Shown here: positions 44,290 through 50,642 of the stretch, one piece after another
How positions within the stretch are numbered: position 1 is the stretch's first letter
Layout: each line of letters opens with the position of its first letter
From: Clostridia bacterium
Lineage (GTDB): Bacteria; Bacillota; Clostridia; Oscillospirales; CAG-272
NCBI GenBank assembly: GCA_017467165.1
Contig: JAFTST010000003.1
Coordinates: 1 to 59,497, forward strand
Reading direction: 5' to 3'
Length of the DNA stretch: 59,497 nt
Notes under the pieces: model-generated
What the model saw: only the letters and a program-made list of their open reading frames with translations
Told to the model about the DNA's origin: nothing
Database searches by the model: none
Program-made: the position numbers and the translations under genes

Positions 44290-45099
44290 TCAGAAGCTTC
44301 CGGTTTTCAGCTTGTGGCACTCAGAGTCATCAGTATCAGACACGGGAGAAAGGTTATCCTCTCCTCTTCTCGCTCGCTCGAGAGTCGCCTCGTCAAACTG
44401 CATTTTTCCAAGCTCGTTGCATCTGTCGCAGAGCCTGCGGGCAATTCCCGCTCTGTCAAGACCCTCGGCGCACAGCTCCGAGTACATAACCGGACGGTCA
44501 AATATGTAGAGGCGGTCGCTCTTTCTGAAATAGCTGACGAATATCTTGAGGTCAATTCCACGGCGGCGGCATATATCTGCGAACATAGCGAAGCCCTCGT
44601 GAAAGCCCTCGAGCTCGGCAAGATAGCCATTGTCGGACACCTCCGGGTAGATAACTATGTTATCGCCATCCTGTATCGTAGCTATGCTCTCCCTCACCGT
44701 CTTGACAAATCTGGCGTCGCGGTAGGTGGAGATAAGCCCGAGTCCCGAATAGAATAACATAGTAAGAGGGCTGGCAATCAGGCAGAAAAGCCTGGCAAGA
44801 TGAATATTCCAGTGCTTTTTCTCGTGATAATAGACGCGGGTCTGGTATTTGTAGAGAGCTACAAGCCCCGAGTTCATTTCTGATGCGCCCCACATTCTTA
44901 TAGAGCGGTCAAGATATATCTCGAGCGACATAGGCGCGTCTGTTCCCTCGTGATTTGAGAGAATAACGCCCGAATTCGTGACCCCCTCGCCAAGATAGAC
45001 GAAGGTCGGCTCCTTGTATCTCGACCTCATAAGCCGCTTCAGTACCCTGAAATACAGCTTTCTTTTTTTCCTTGGTTTGATATCTGTTCTTTTTTCCAT
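44290..45099 (-). CDS. PlsC-like protein with altered active-site motif (269 aa)
   Basis: SNHEGTDAPMSLEIYL and NIVIYPEVSDNGYLAELEGFHEGFAMFADICRR follow the motif I and III layout of glycerolipid acyltransferases, but the first reads H50-x3-D54 instead of H-x4-D and the FPEG motif is YPEV. A membrane-active segment (ARLFCLIASPLTMLFYSGLGL) separates them. It may be a divergent acyltransferase or a non-catalytic relative. The 5' start is the ATG at 45099; a weak ribosome binding site makes the start less certain. Confidence 0.6.
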   Translation of the reverse strand: MEKRTDIKPRKKRKLYFRVLKRLMRSRYKEPTFVYLGEGVTNSGVILSNHEGTDAPMSLEIYLDRSIRMWGASEMNSGLVALYKYQTRVYYHEKKHWNIHLARLFCLIASPLTMLFYSGLGLISTYRDARFVKTVRESIATIQDGDNIVIYPEVSDNGYLAELEGFHEGFAMFADICRRRGIDLKIFVSYFRKSDRLYIFDRPVMYSELCAEGLDRAGIARRLCDRCNELGKMQFDEATLERARRGEDNLSPVSDTDDSECHKLKTGSF

Positions 45100-45228
45100 A
45101 GTGACATTATTCTACATTATTATATTAATTAAATCAACCGAAAAAGACCAAAAAGTACAAAGTTAACATTGACTTTATTTTCAGTTAATCTTAAAAATAG
45201 CGCAGAAAAAATATTTTTTCATACCCTA

Positions 45229-45280
45229 TTGACAAGCGGCTTTTTCCGTGCTATAATACATTTAACAGTTAAGTTAAATG
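45229..45280 (+). promoter_or_regulatory. sdpRI promoter with SdpR-type operator
   Basis: TTGACA (45229-45234), 17-nt spacer, TATAAT (45252-45257). Directly downstream CATTTAAC (45259-45266) and GTTAAATG (45273-45280) form an inverted repeat with a 6-nt spacer across the start point. It suits autorepression by the ArsR/SdpR regulator encoded next. Confidence 0.75.
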
Positions 45281-45298
45281 TTAAATGAGGAGAAACAA

Positions 45299-45574
45299 AT
45301 GGGACTGCAAGTAACACTAAAGGCGCTGTCCGACTCCGTCAGACGGGAGATTCTCTCGCTTCTGAGGCGGGGACCGATGACTGCGGGCGAGATCGTGGAG
45401 CATTTTGACATCACGGGCGCCGCGATTTCAAGACACCTGTCGGTGCTGAAGGATGCCGACCTGATACGCGACAGGCGCGACGGAAAATTTATCATATATG
45501 AGCTCAACACCTCGGTGCTCGAGGAAATTATGCTCTGGATTTCTGATTTGAAGGGAGAAAATGAAAATGATTAA
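45299..45574 (+). CDS. sdpR: ArsR-family autorepressor, SdpR type (91 aa)
   Basis: A compact winged helix: LQVTLKALSDSVRREILSLLRRGPMTAGEIVEHFDITGAAISRHLSVLKDADLIRDRRDGKFIIYELNTSVLEEIMLWI is the SdpR subfamily pattern, without metal-binding cysteines. GAGGAG precedes the ATG. In Bacillus, SdpR is held at the membrane by SdpI when the toxin SdpC is present; here the same gene pair is kept, overlapping by 14 nt. Confidence 0.9.
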   Translation: MGLQVTLKALSDSVRREILSLLRRGPMTAGEIVEHFDITGAAISRHLSVLKDADLIRDRRDGKFIIYELNTSVLEEIMLWISDLKGENEND

Positions 45575-46640
45575 GAACAACAAATTAAGAGCGACACTCA
45601 GCTCGCTTATTATCCTGTTTCCCGCTATCGCCGCTCTGGTTTTCCTTGAGAAAATCAAGCTTGCTCTGACACAGAGCTTTGGCACAGCGTACAAGGGCGC
45701 CCTCGTGTCCTTTCTTATTCTGCCAGTTATTCTTCTTGCTGTGCATTGGCTCTGTCTTTTAATCACCGATATAGATGCGAGAAAGCACGAGCAGAGCCCG
45801 AAGATATACAGCCTGCTTTTCTGGATTATTCCTGCGATTTCGCTGCTTGTCAATCTGGTTTTCCTGGCTACAATCCTCGGCGGTGAGGTCAATATCGGGC
45901 TCCTCTTCTCTTCCGTTCTCGGATTTATCTTTATCCTTATCGGTAATTATATGCCGAAATGCAAGCCCAACTACACCTTCGGTATCAAATGCAGGTGGAC
46001 CTTCTCCAGCGAGGAAAACTGGTACAGGACTCACAGACTCGCGGGTTGGATAAGCGTTATAGTCGGTCTATGTATGTTCCCTCTCGGCTTTCTGCCCGCC
46101 CCCGCCGTTCTCTTCGTTATCCTGGGCGCCGCTCTCGTTGTAGCGATAGTTCCTCTCGTGTATTCCTTCGTCTTCTACAAGAAGCAGCTCGAGGCGGGAG
46201 AGCTTACCGACGCGCCCGCGATAGAGAGCCCCTTTGGAAAAAAGGGAGCGATATTTTCCGTCGTTATGGTAGTGGTTATCGCGGCTTTGGTCGTTGTTCT
46301 GATGTTCTCGGGCTCGGTAGAGTTCACTCTCGGTGAGACGGAGCTGGTTATCGATGCCACCTTCTCCTCCGACCTCACGCTGAGCTACGGGGATATCGAC
46401 TCGGTTGAGCTGAGGCACGAGTCGCTCAAGGGCATGAGAGTCAACGGATACAGCTCTGCGAGACTGCAGACGGGCTATTTCAGAAACGACGAGCTCGGCA
46501 ACTATCTGCGCTACACCTACGGCACAGCCGACACCTACATTCTTTTGACTTCCGGCGAGGCGAAAATTGCCATTGCCGCCGAGGACAGCGAGACGACCGA
46601 GGCGCTCTACCGCCAGCTTATCGAGAAGGTGGACGGTTAA
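45561..46640 (+). CDS. sdpI: SdpI-family membrane protein with C-terminal PH-like domain (359 aa)
   Basis: Membrane spans in the first 220 residues include the SdpI block GNYMPKCKPNYTFGIKCRWTFSSEENWYRTHRLAGW. Residues about 235-255 form one more span, and 255-359 a beta-rich extracytoplasmic or cytosolic domain (LVIDATFSSDLTLSYGDIDSVELRH...YILLTSGEAKIAIAAEDSE) like bacterial PH domains. Known SdpI is a toxin immunity and signalling protein. No sdpC-like toxin gene is visible nearby. An ATG at 45567 is an alternative start. Confidence 0.88.
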   Translation: MKMIKNNKLRATLSSLIILFPAIAALVFLEKIKLALTQSFGTAYKGALVSFLILPVILLAVHWLCLLITDIDARKHEQSPKIYSLLFWIIPAISLLVNLVFLATILGGEVNIGLLFSSVLGFIFILIGNYMPKCKPNYTFGIKCRWTFSSEENWYRTHRLAGWISVIVGLCMFPLGFLPAPAVLFVILGAALVVAIVPLVYSFVFYKKQLEAGELTDAPAIESPFGKKGAIFSVVMVVVIAALVVVLMFSGSVEFTLGETELVIDATFSSDLTLSYGDIDSVELRHESLKGMRVNGYSSARLQTGYFRNDELGNYLRYTYGTADTYILLTSGEAKIAIAAEDSETTEALYRQLIEKVDG

Positions 46641-46655
46641 TTCAATAATAAGCGG

Positions 46656-46682
46656 AGTCCTGCCGATTTCGGCAGGACTTTT
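46656..46682 (+). terminator. sdpRI terminator
   Basis: AGTCCTGCCG / CGGCAGGACT around ATTT, followed by T4. Confidence 0.9.
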
Positions 46683-46699
46683 CCTTTTGGCTTTTGGGG

Positions 46700-46728
46700 T
46701 TGATATTAGCTTAAATATATGCTATAAT
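46700..46728 (+). promoter_or_regulatory. Promoter of the nuclease lipoprotein gene
   Basis: TTGATA (46700-46705), 17-nt spacer, TATAAT (46723-46728). Confidence 0.75.
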
Positions 46729-46767
46729 AGGGTGTACGACATTTTCACCCGAAACGGAGGGAAAATA

Positions 46768-47970
46768 ATGAGAATGAAAATCGGGCTGTTAGCCCTTCTT
46801 CTGACGCTCGCCGTGATACTCACCGCCTGCTCTACTGGCGGCCGAGACTGCGAGCATATATACGATAACGCCTGTGACACCGACTGCAACGAGTGTGGCG
46901 AGAGCCGCGAGGTTGGCGAGCATACCGACGCAGACGGTAACGGCAAGTGCGACGAGTGCGGCATAGAAGTAGAAGCGCCTGCATGTCAACATACATATGA
47001 CAACGCCTGTGACACCGACTGTAACAAGTGCGGAGAGTCCCGCGAGGTTGGCGAGCACACCTATGACAACGCCTGCGACACCGACTGCAACGAGTGTGGC
47101 GAGAGCCGAGAGGTTGGCGGGCACACAGACACCGACAGAAACGCCGAGTGCGACAAGTGCGGCGCGGAGCTTCCGAAGGATATCCCCGCTGTCAACCTTG
47201 TCTTGCCCGAGCTCCCCGCCTACACCACTGAAAATTATGAGGCGCTTAACGGCAACAAGCCATATTTCACCCTCTCGGAAATCACCGACGAGTCCTACGA
47301 GCACTACTCCTCCCTCGATTCTCTCGGCAGATGCGGTACAGCGGTCGCCTGCCTCGGTCCTGACCTCTTGCCCACCGGAAACAGGGGTAGCGTGTCGAGT
47401 GTTTCGCCGTCCGGCTGGCAGGATAAGTCGATATACGAGCGCTGTCACCTCATAGCCTGGAGTCTGGCAGGCGAGGACGCCAACAAGCAGAATCTTATCA
47501 CCGGCACCTACACCCTCAACGAGGTTATGCAGGAGTACGAGGATATGATATGCGACTATATCAAGGAAACGGGTAACCACGTTATGTACCGTGTCACCCC
47601 CGTATATGACGGCGACAACCTCGTCGCCAAGGGTGTTATTATGGAGGCTATGTCGGTCGAGGACGAGGGAGCTGAAAAATGCTTCTGTATCTATATCCAC
47701 AACGTCCAGAAGGACTACGAGATAGACTATGCTACGGGCGTCGCGACGGTCAAGGCAGGCTCCAATATGGAGAACTGCACCTTCATTATCAACAAGAACA
47801 GCCACATTATCCATCTTCCCACCTGCTCCTCTGCCAAGGGAACCAAGGAGGAAAATAAAATTTACTCCTATAAGTCACTCGAGGAAACCCTCGCTGACCT
47901 TAAGGAGGAGTACCCTGGTGTAACAAGCTGGAACTACTGCAGCAAGTGCCACCCCGAGAACAGCAACTAA
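46768..47970 (+). CDS. Secreted DNA/RNA non-specific endonuclease lipoprotein with Cys-rich repeats (400 aa)
   Basis: Lipobox LTAC (Cys21). Residues 28-135 hold three copies of H-x-YDNACDTDCN-x-CGESREVG plus two CD-x-CG units, an 18-Cys region possibly binding metal. Residues 145-345 are a DNA-entry-nuclease domain: RCGTAVACLGPDLLP, then YERCHLIAWSLAGEDANKQNLITGTYTLN, where R-C-H replaces the usual D-R-G-H and His227 is the catalytic base. The last 55 residues have a Cys/His cluster (HLPTCSSAK...YCSKCHP) seen in related secreted nucleases. It probably degrades DNA outside the cell. GGAGGG precedes the ATG at 46768. Confidence 0.88.
   Translation: MRMKIGLLALLLTLAVILTACSTGGRDCEHIYDNACDTDCNECGESREVGEHTDADGNGKCDECGIEVEAPACQHTYDNACDTDCNKCGESREVGEHTYDNACDTDCNECGESREVGGHTDTDRNAECDKCGAELPKDIPAVNLVLPELPAYTTENYEALNGNKPYFTLSEITDESYEHYSSLDSLGRCGTAVACLGPDLLPTGNRGSVSSVSPSGWQDKSIYERCHLIAWSLAGEDANKQNLITGTYTLNEVMQEYEDMICDYIKETGNHVMYRVTPVYDGDNLVAKGVIMEAMSVEDEGAEKCFCIYIHNVQKDYEIDYATGVATVKAGSNMENCTFIINKNSHIIHLPTCSSAKGTKEENKIYSYKSLEETLADLKEEYPGVTSWNYCSKCHPENSN
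46855..47120 (+). repeat. In-gene direct repeats coding for the Cys-rich modules
   Basis: Three in-frame DNA copies of about 66-70 bp encode YDNACDTDCN-x-CGESREVG. The second and third lie back to back (46997-47120), indicating recent duplication within the gene. The number may vary between strains. Confidence 0.75.
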
Positions 47971-48017
47971 GCTCAAATGACCGCCGCTTCAAGCGCGGTT
48001 AAGTGAAAAAAGAAGAA

Positions 48018-48047
48018 GAAAGCCCTCGGCAGCTCGCCGAGGGCTTT
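48018..48047 (+). terminator. Terminator of the nuclease gene
   Basis: AAAGCCCTCGGC / GCCGAGGGCTTT around AGCTC, about 48 nt after the stop; the 3' tail is only weakly T-rich. Confidence 0.75.
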
Positions 48048-48101
48048 CTGTATATATCAGCCTGGATAGAAAAGTCAAGCGTTTTTTCTCCGTTTCAAAG
48101 C

Positions 48102-48420
48102 CGACGGCGTAGTTACCTACGACGAGTGGTAGAAAACGGGAATTATCCAAAACAGAATAATTTTGTGCAGAATTTTTCGTTCTTCGACCCGACGGCGTAG
48201 TTACCTGCGACGAGTGGGAGAAAATGAAAATTATCCAAAAACGGATAATTTTGAGTGGAAAATTTCGTTATTCGAGCGCCGGGCGTAGAGGGCTACGGCA
48301 AGTGGGAGAAAACGGAAATTATCCAAAACAGAATAATTTTGTGCAGAATTTTTCGTTCTTCGACCCGACGGCGTAGTTACCTACGACGAGTGGGAGAAAA
48401 CGGAAAATTATGCCAAAATT
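48102..48420. repeat. 88-bp tandem repeat, about 3.6 copies, with two conserved hairpins per unit
   Basis: Units begin at 48102, 48190, 48278 and 48366, exactly 88 bp apart. Each holds a CGTAG-loop-CTACG hairpin and an AATTATCC...GATAATT hairpin (perfect over 10 bp in unit 2). In unit 3 the loop of the first hairpin changes completely (TTAC to AGGG) while its stem is kept; unit 2 has a G-T pair there. Eighty-eight is not a multiple of three, so the array is not a repeated coding module. Its right end forms the 3' end of the membrane protein gene at 48319-48645. Confidence 0.9.
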
Positions 48421-48645
48421 ATTGAAGGCAGAGCTTCTTGAAAAGAAGAACCCATACCACAAATCCACCCATCCGAAAACTACGCCTGAGGGTATGGTAA
48501 CGAGTATACAGATGATAAGGCGAAGAAGTCCGCCCTTCTTTAAGAAGGTGCTCCATCTCACTACGATTTCGGTGATCCAGTTGACGCCGGGAATGAGCAG
48601 AAGAAGAAGCTGCACAAGTCGGCTCTGCTTGTTGAACCAAGTCAT
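48319..48645 (-). CDS. Small membrane protein whose C-terminus lies in the 88-bp repeat (108 aa)
   Basis: Two to three hydrophobic segments (LVQLLLLLIPGVNWITEIVV, GLLRLIICILVTIPSGVVFGWVDLWYGFFF) suggest a small inner-membrane protein; no family recognised. GGAGG lies 7 nt before the ATG. The last 31 or so residues are coded by repeat units 4 and 3, so the original stop was probably lost or replaced when the repeat arose or moved there. Whether it is still functional is uncertain. Confidence 0.6.
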   Translation of the reverse strand: MTWFNKQSRLVQLLLLLIPGVNWITEIVVRWSTFLKKGGLLRLIICILVTIPSGVVFGWVDLWYGFFFSRSSAFNNFGIIFRFLPLVVGNYAVGSKNEKFCTKLFCFG

Positions 48646-48793
48646 TTTTTATTCCTCCATATATGTATTTTTGGGGCTTGCCCATATTATTGTAGCACAT
48701 TTTTCGATTTTTGTATATATATTTCTCTGATTTTCGTTTTTCTTTTTTGGCGGAGCGAGGGACGCGGAGCTCACAGGGGGAGCCCGACAACAA

Positions 48794-48832
48794 GAAAAGG
48801 CAGAGCGAAAAAGATAACACTCTGCTCTGCCC
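48794..48832. terminator. Terminator of the two-component system operon
   Basis: GGCAGAGC / GCTCTGCC with A/T-tracts on both sides, just past the histidine kinase stop on the minus strand. Confidence 0.75.
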
Positions 48833-48838
48833 TTTTTT

Positions 48839-49912
48839 CTATCTGCTTTTTGGCAAGACGAGGATAAATCTCGTCACGCCTCCCTCGCTCTCACATCTGA
48901 CCGTACCCGTGTGGAGCTCGGTTATTCTTCTCACTATGGCAAGCCCTATTCCGTGGCCGCCGTAACTCTTGGCTCCATCTCCCTGATAGAACCTCGAGAA
49001 GACGCGCTCTGTTTCCTCGGGCGAAATGCCCTCACCCGTGTTAGAAAATTCAAAACGAAGGGACTCACCCTCCTCGGTTACAGAAACGCCAACCCTTCCG
49101 CCCCTGTCGGAGAACTTCACCGCGTTGTCGAACAGGTTGATGAACACCTCCCGAAGCAGCTCCTCATTCGCCTCGATATCATACTCGCCGAGCTCCAGGT
49201 CGAGCTCGTTTCCCTTTTCGGTCCACTTCGCCTCAAGCAGAAGAATAACCGAGCGTATCTGCTCCGAGACGTTGTATTTTCTGACGTCGGTAAGTATGGT
49301 CTGCCTCTCTATTCTCGAGAAGTTGAGAACCCTTGTGGCAAGGTCGGAGAGCCTTATCGACTCCTCCTCAATAATTTCAAGATACTGCTCGCGCTCCTCG
49401 TCGGTAAGCTCAGCGTACCGAAGAAGCTTGGCGAAGCCAGCTATCGACACTATCGGAGTTTTGAACTCGTGGGAGAAGCCGTTGATAAAGTCACGCCTGA
49501 GAAGCTCGGTGTTTTCAAGCTCCTCCGCCATCTTGTTAAAGCTCGTTTCCACCTCTCTTATAGCCTTGATTTTTCCAAGCGGGCCGTAGAAATGCAGTCT
49601 GACGCTGAAATCTCCCCCGGCAAGACTGTTCATACAGTTGATAGCCCTGTTGATTGGGCGGAGGGGGATTCGGCTGGTCGAAAAGGTGATAATCGCGCCC
49701 GCGACGAGCGATACGAGAATTACTATGAGTATCGGGTTTTTGATTATAGGCGCGTCGGGGTCTGTGACCGCGATAATGTCGAACCTCTCGAGAAGGAACA
49801 TAGCTGCCGCTATAACGGCGAGAAGCGCCACAAGATAAAGGAACACCACGAAGGAATAGTACGCCATCAGCGAAAGACGGCGCCTTCGTTCTATTCTCTT
49901 TTTGTTCTTCAT
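48839..49912 (-). CDS. Sensor histidine kinase (357 aa)
   Basis: Two membrane spans (17-40 and 60-78) enclose a very short outside loop of about 20 residues. HAMP runs to about 133, then HisKA with His148 in FINGFSHEFKTP, then HATPase with NLFDNAVKFS, NTGEGI and GGHGIGLAI. The tiny extracytoplasmic loop suggests that it senses membrane state or a partner protein rather than a soluble ligand. Its start overlaps the response regulator stop as ATGA, so the pair is translationally coupled. Confidence 0.95.
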   Translation of the reverse strand: MKNKKRIERRRRLSLMAYYSFVVFLYLVALLAVIAAAMFLLERFDIIAVTDPDAPIIKNPILIVILVSLVAGAIITFSTSRIPLRPINRAINCMNSLAGGDFSVRLHFYGPLGKIKAIREVETSFNKMAEELENTELLRRDFINGFSHEFKTPIVSIAGFAKLLRYAELTDEEREQYLEIIEEESIRLSDLATRVLNFSRIERQTILTDVRKYNVSEQIRSVILLLEAKWTEKGNELDLELGEYDIEANEELLREVFINLFDNAVKFSDRGGRVGVSVTEEGESLRFEFSNTGEGISPEETERVFSRFYQGDGAKSYGGHGIGLAIVRRITELHTGTVRCESEGGVTRFILVLPKSR

Positions 49913-50583
49913 ACCTTTTTCACCGCCTTGTAGCCAAGACCTCGCACAGACTGTATCTCAAACTCTCCCCAGCCCTCAAAGCGCCGCCTCAGCCTCGCTA
50001 TATGCACGGTCACGGTCTCCTCGCCCGTTTCGCTGTCCACACCCCATATCTCATTCATAAGCTGGATTCTGGTGAATATCCTTCCGGGGTAGGAGAGGAG
50101 CTTATACAGAAGCTGAAACTCCTTGAGAGGCAGCTCTATAACCTCGCCCCCGCGGCTTACCGTCATCGACTCGGAGTCGAGAATCACCCCGCCTATAACT
50201 ATCCTCTTTTCGTCGGCAATTCTCGCCCGACGAAGAAGCGCGCGTATGCGCAGAAGCAGCTCAACGTCGTCGACGGGCTTGGTCATATAATCGTCGGTTC
50301 CGACGATAAATCCCAGCCGCTTGTCCTCCGGAAGCTGCTTGGCGGATACCATCAGTATCGGGATATTCTCATCTATTCCCCTGAGCATCTGCGTCAGCTC
50401 GTAGCCGTCGATGCCGGGCATCATTATATCAAGTATGATAAGGTCTATATGCTCCCGCGAGAAAATCCCCAGAGCCTCGGTGCCGTCCGCGGCAAGCGAA
50501 ACCGCATAGCCCGCCCGCTCAATAACCGCTCGGTACAGGCGTCTTGTGTTTTTGTCGTCATCGACGGCGAGAACGTGTATCAT
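49909..50583 (-). CDS. OmpR-family response regulator (224 aa)
   Basis: Receiver domain with acidic pair Asp8-Asp9, phosphoacceptor Asp52 (LIILDIMMPGIDGYEL) and Lys102 (MTKPVDDVELL), then a winged-helix DNA-binding domain (ELPLKEFQLLYKLLSYPGRIFTRIQLMNEIWG...VHIARLRRRFEGWGEFEIQSVRGLGYKA). ATG at 50583 has GGAGGGG at good spacing; the 21 extra codons upstream have no start signal. The large lipoprotein gene ends 60 nt upstream on the same strand, so the regulator may be part of its transcript. Confidence 0.95.
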   Translation of the reverse strand: MIHVLAVDDDKNTRRLYRAVIERAGYAVSLAADGTEALGIFSREHIDLIILDIMMPGIDGYELTQMLRGIDENIPILMVSAKQLPEDKRLGFIVGTDDYMTKPVDDVELLLRIRALLRRARIADEKRIVIGGVILDSESMTVSRGGEVIELPLKEFQLLYKLLSYPGRIFTRIQLMNEIWGVDSETGEETVTVHIARLRRRFEGWGEFEIQSVRGLGYKAVKKV

Positions 50584-50642
50584 AACCCCTCCGTGCCGGC
50601 AGAGGAAACAATTTCCCCCACCCGTGTTAAATTTGTTATCCC

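Noticed and set aside
48102..48420. Repeated coding module (one frame reads DGVVTYDEWEK, like an EF-hand loop)
   Set aside because: The 88-bp period shifts the frame at every unit and stops interrupt it. No start signal is present.
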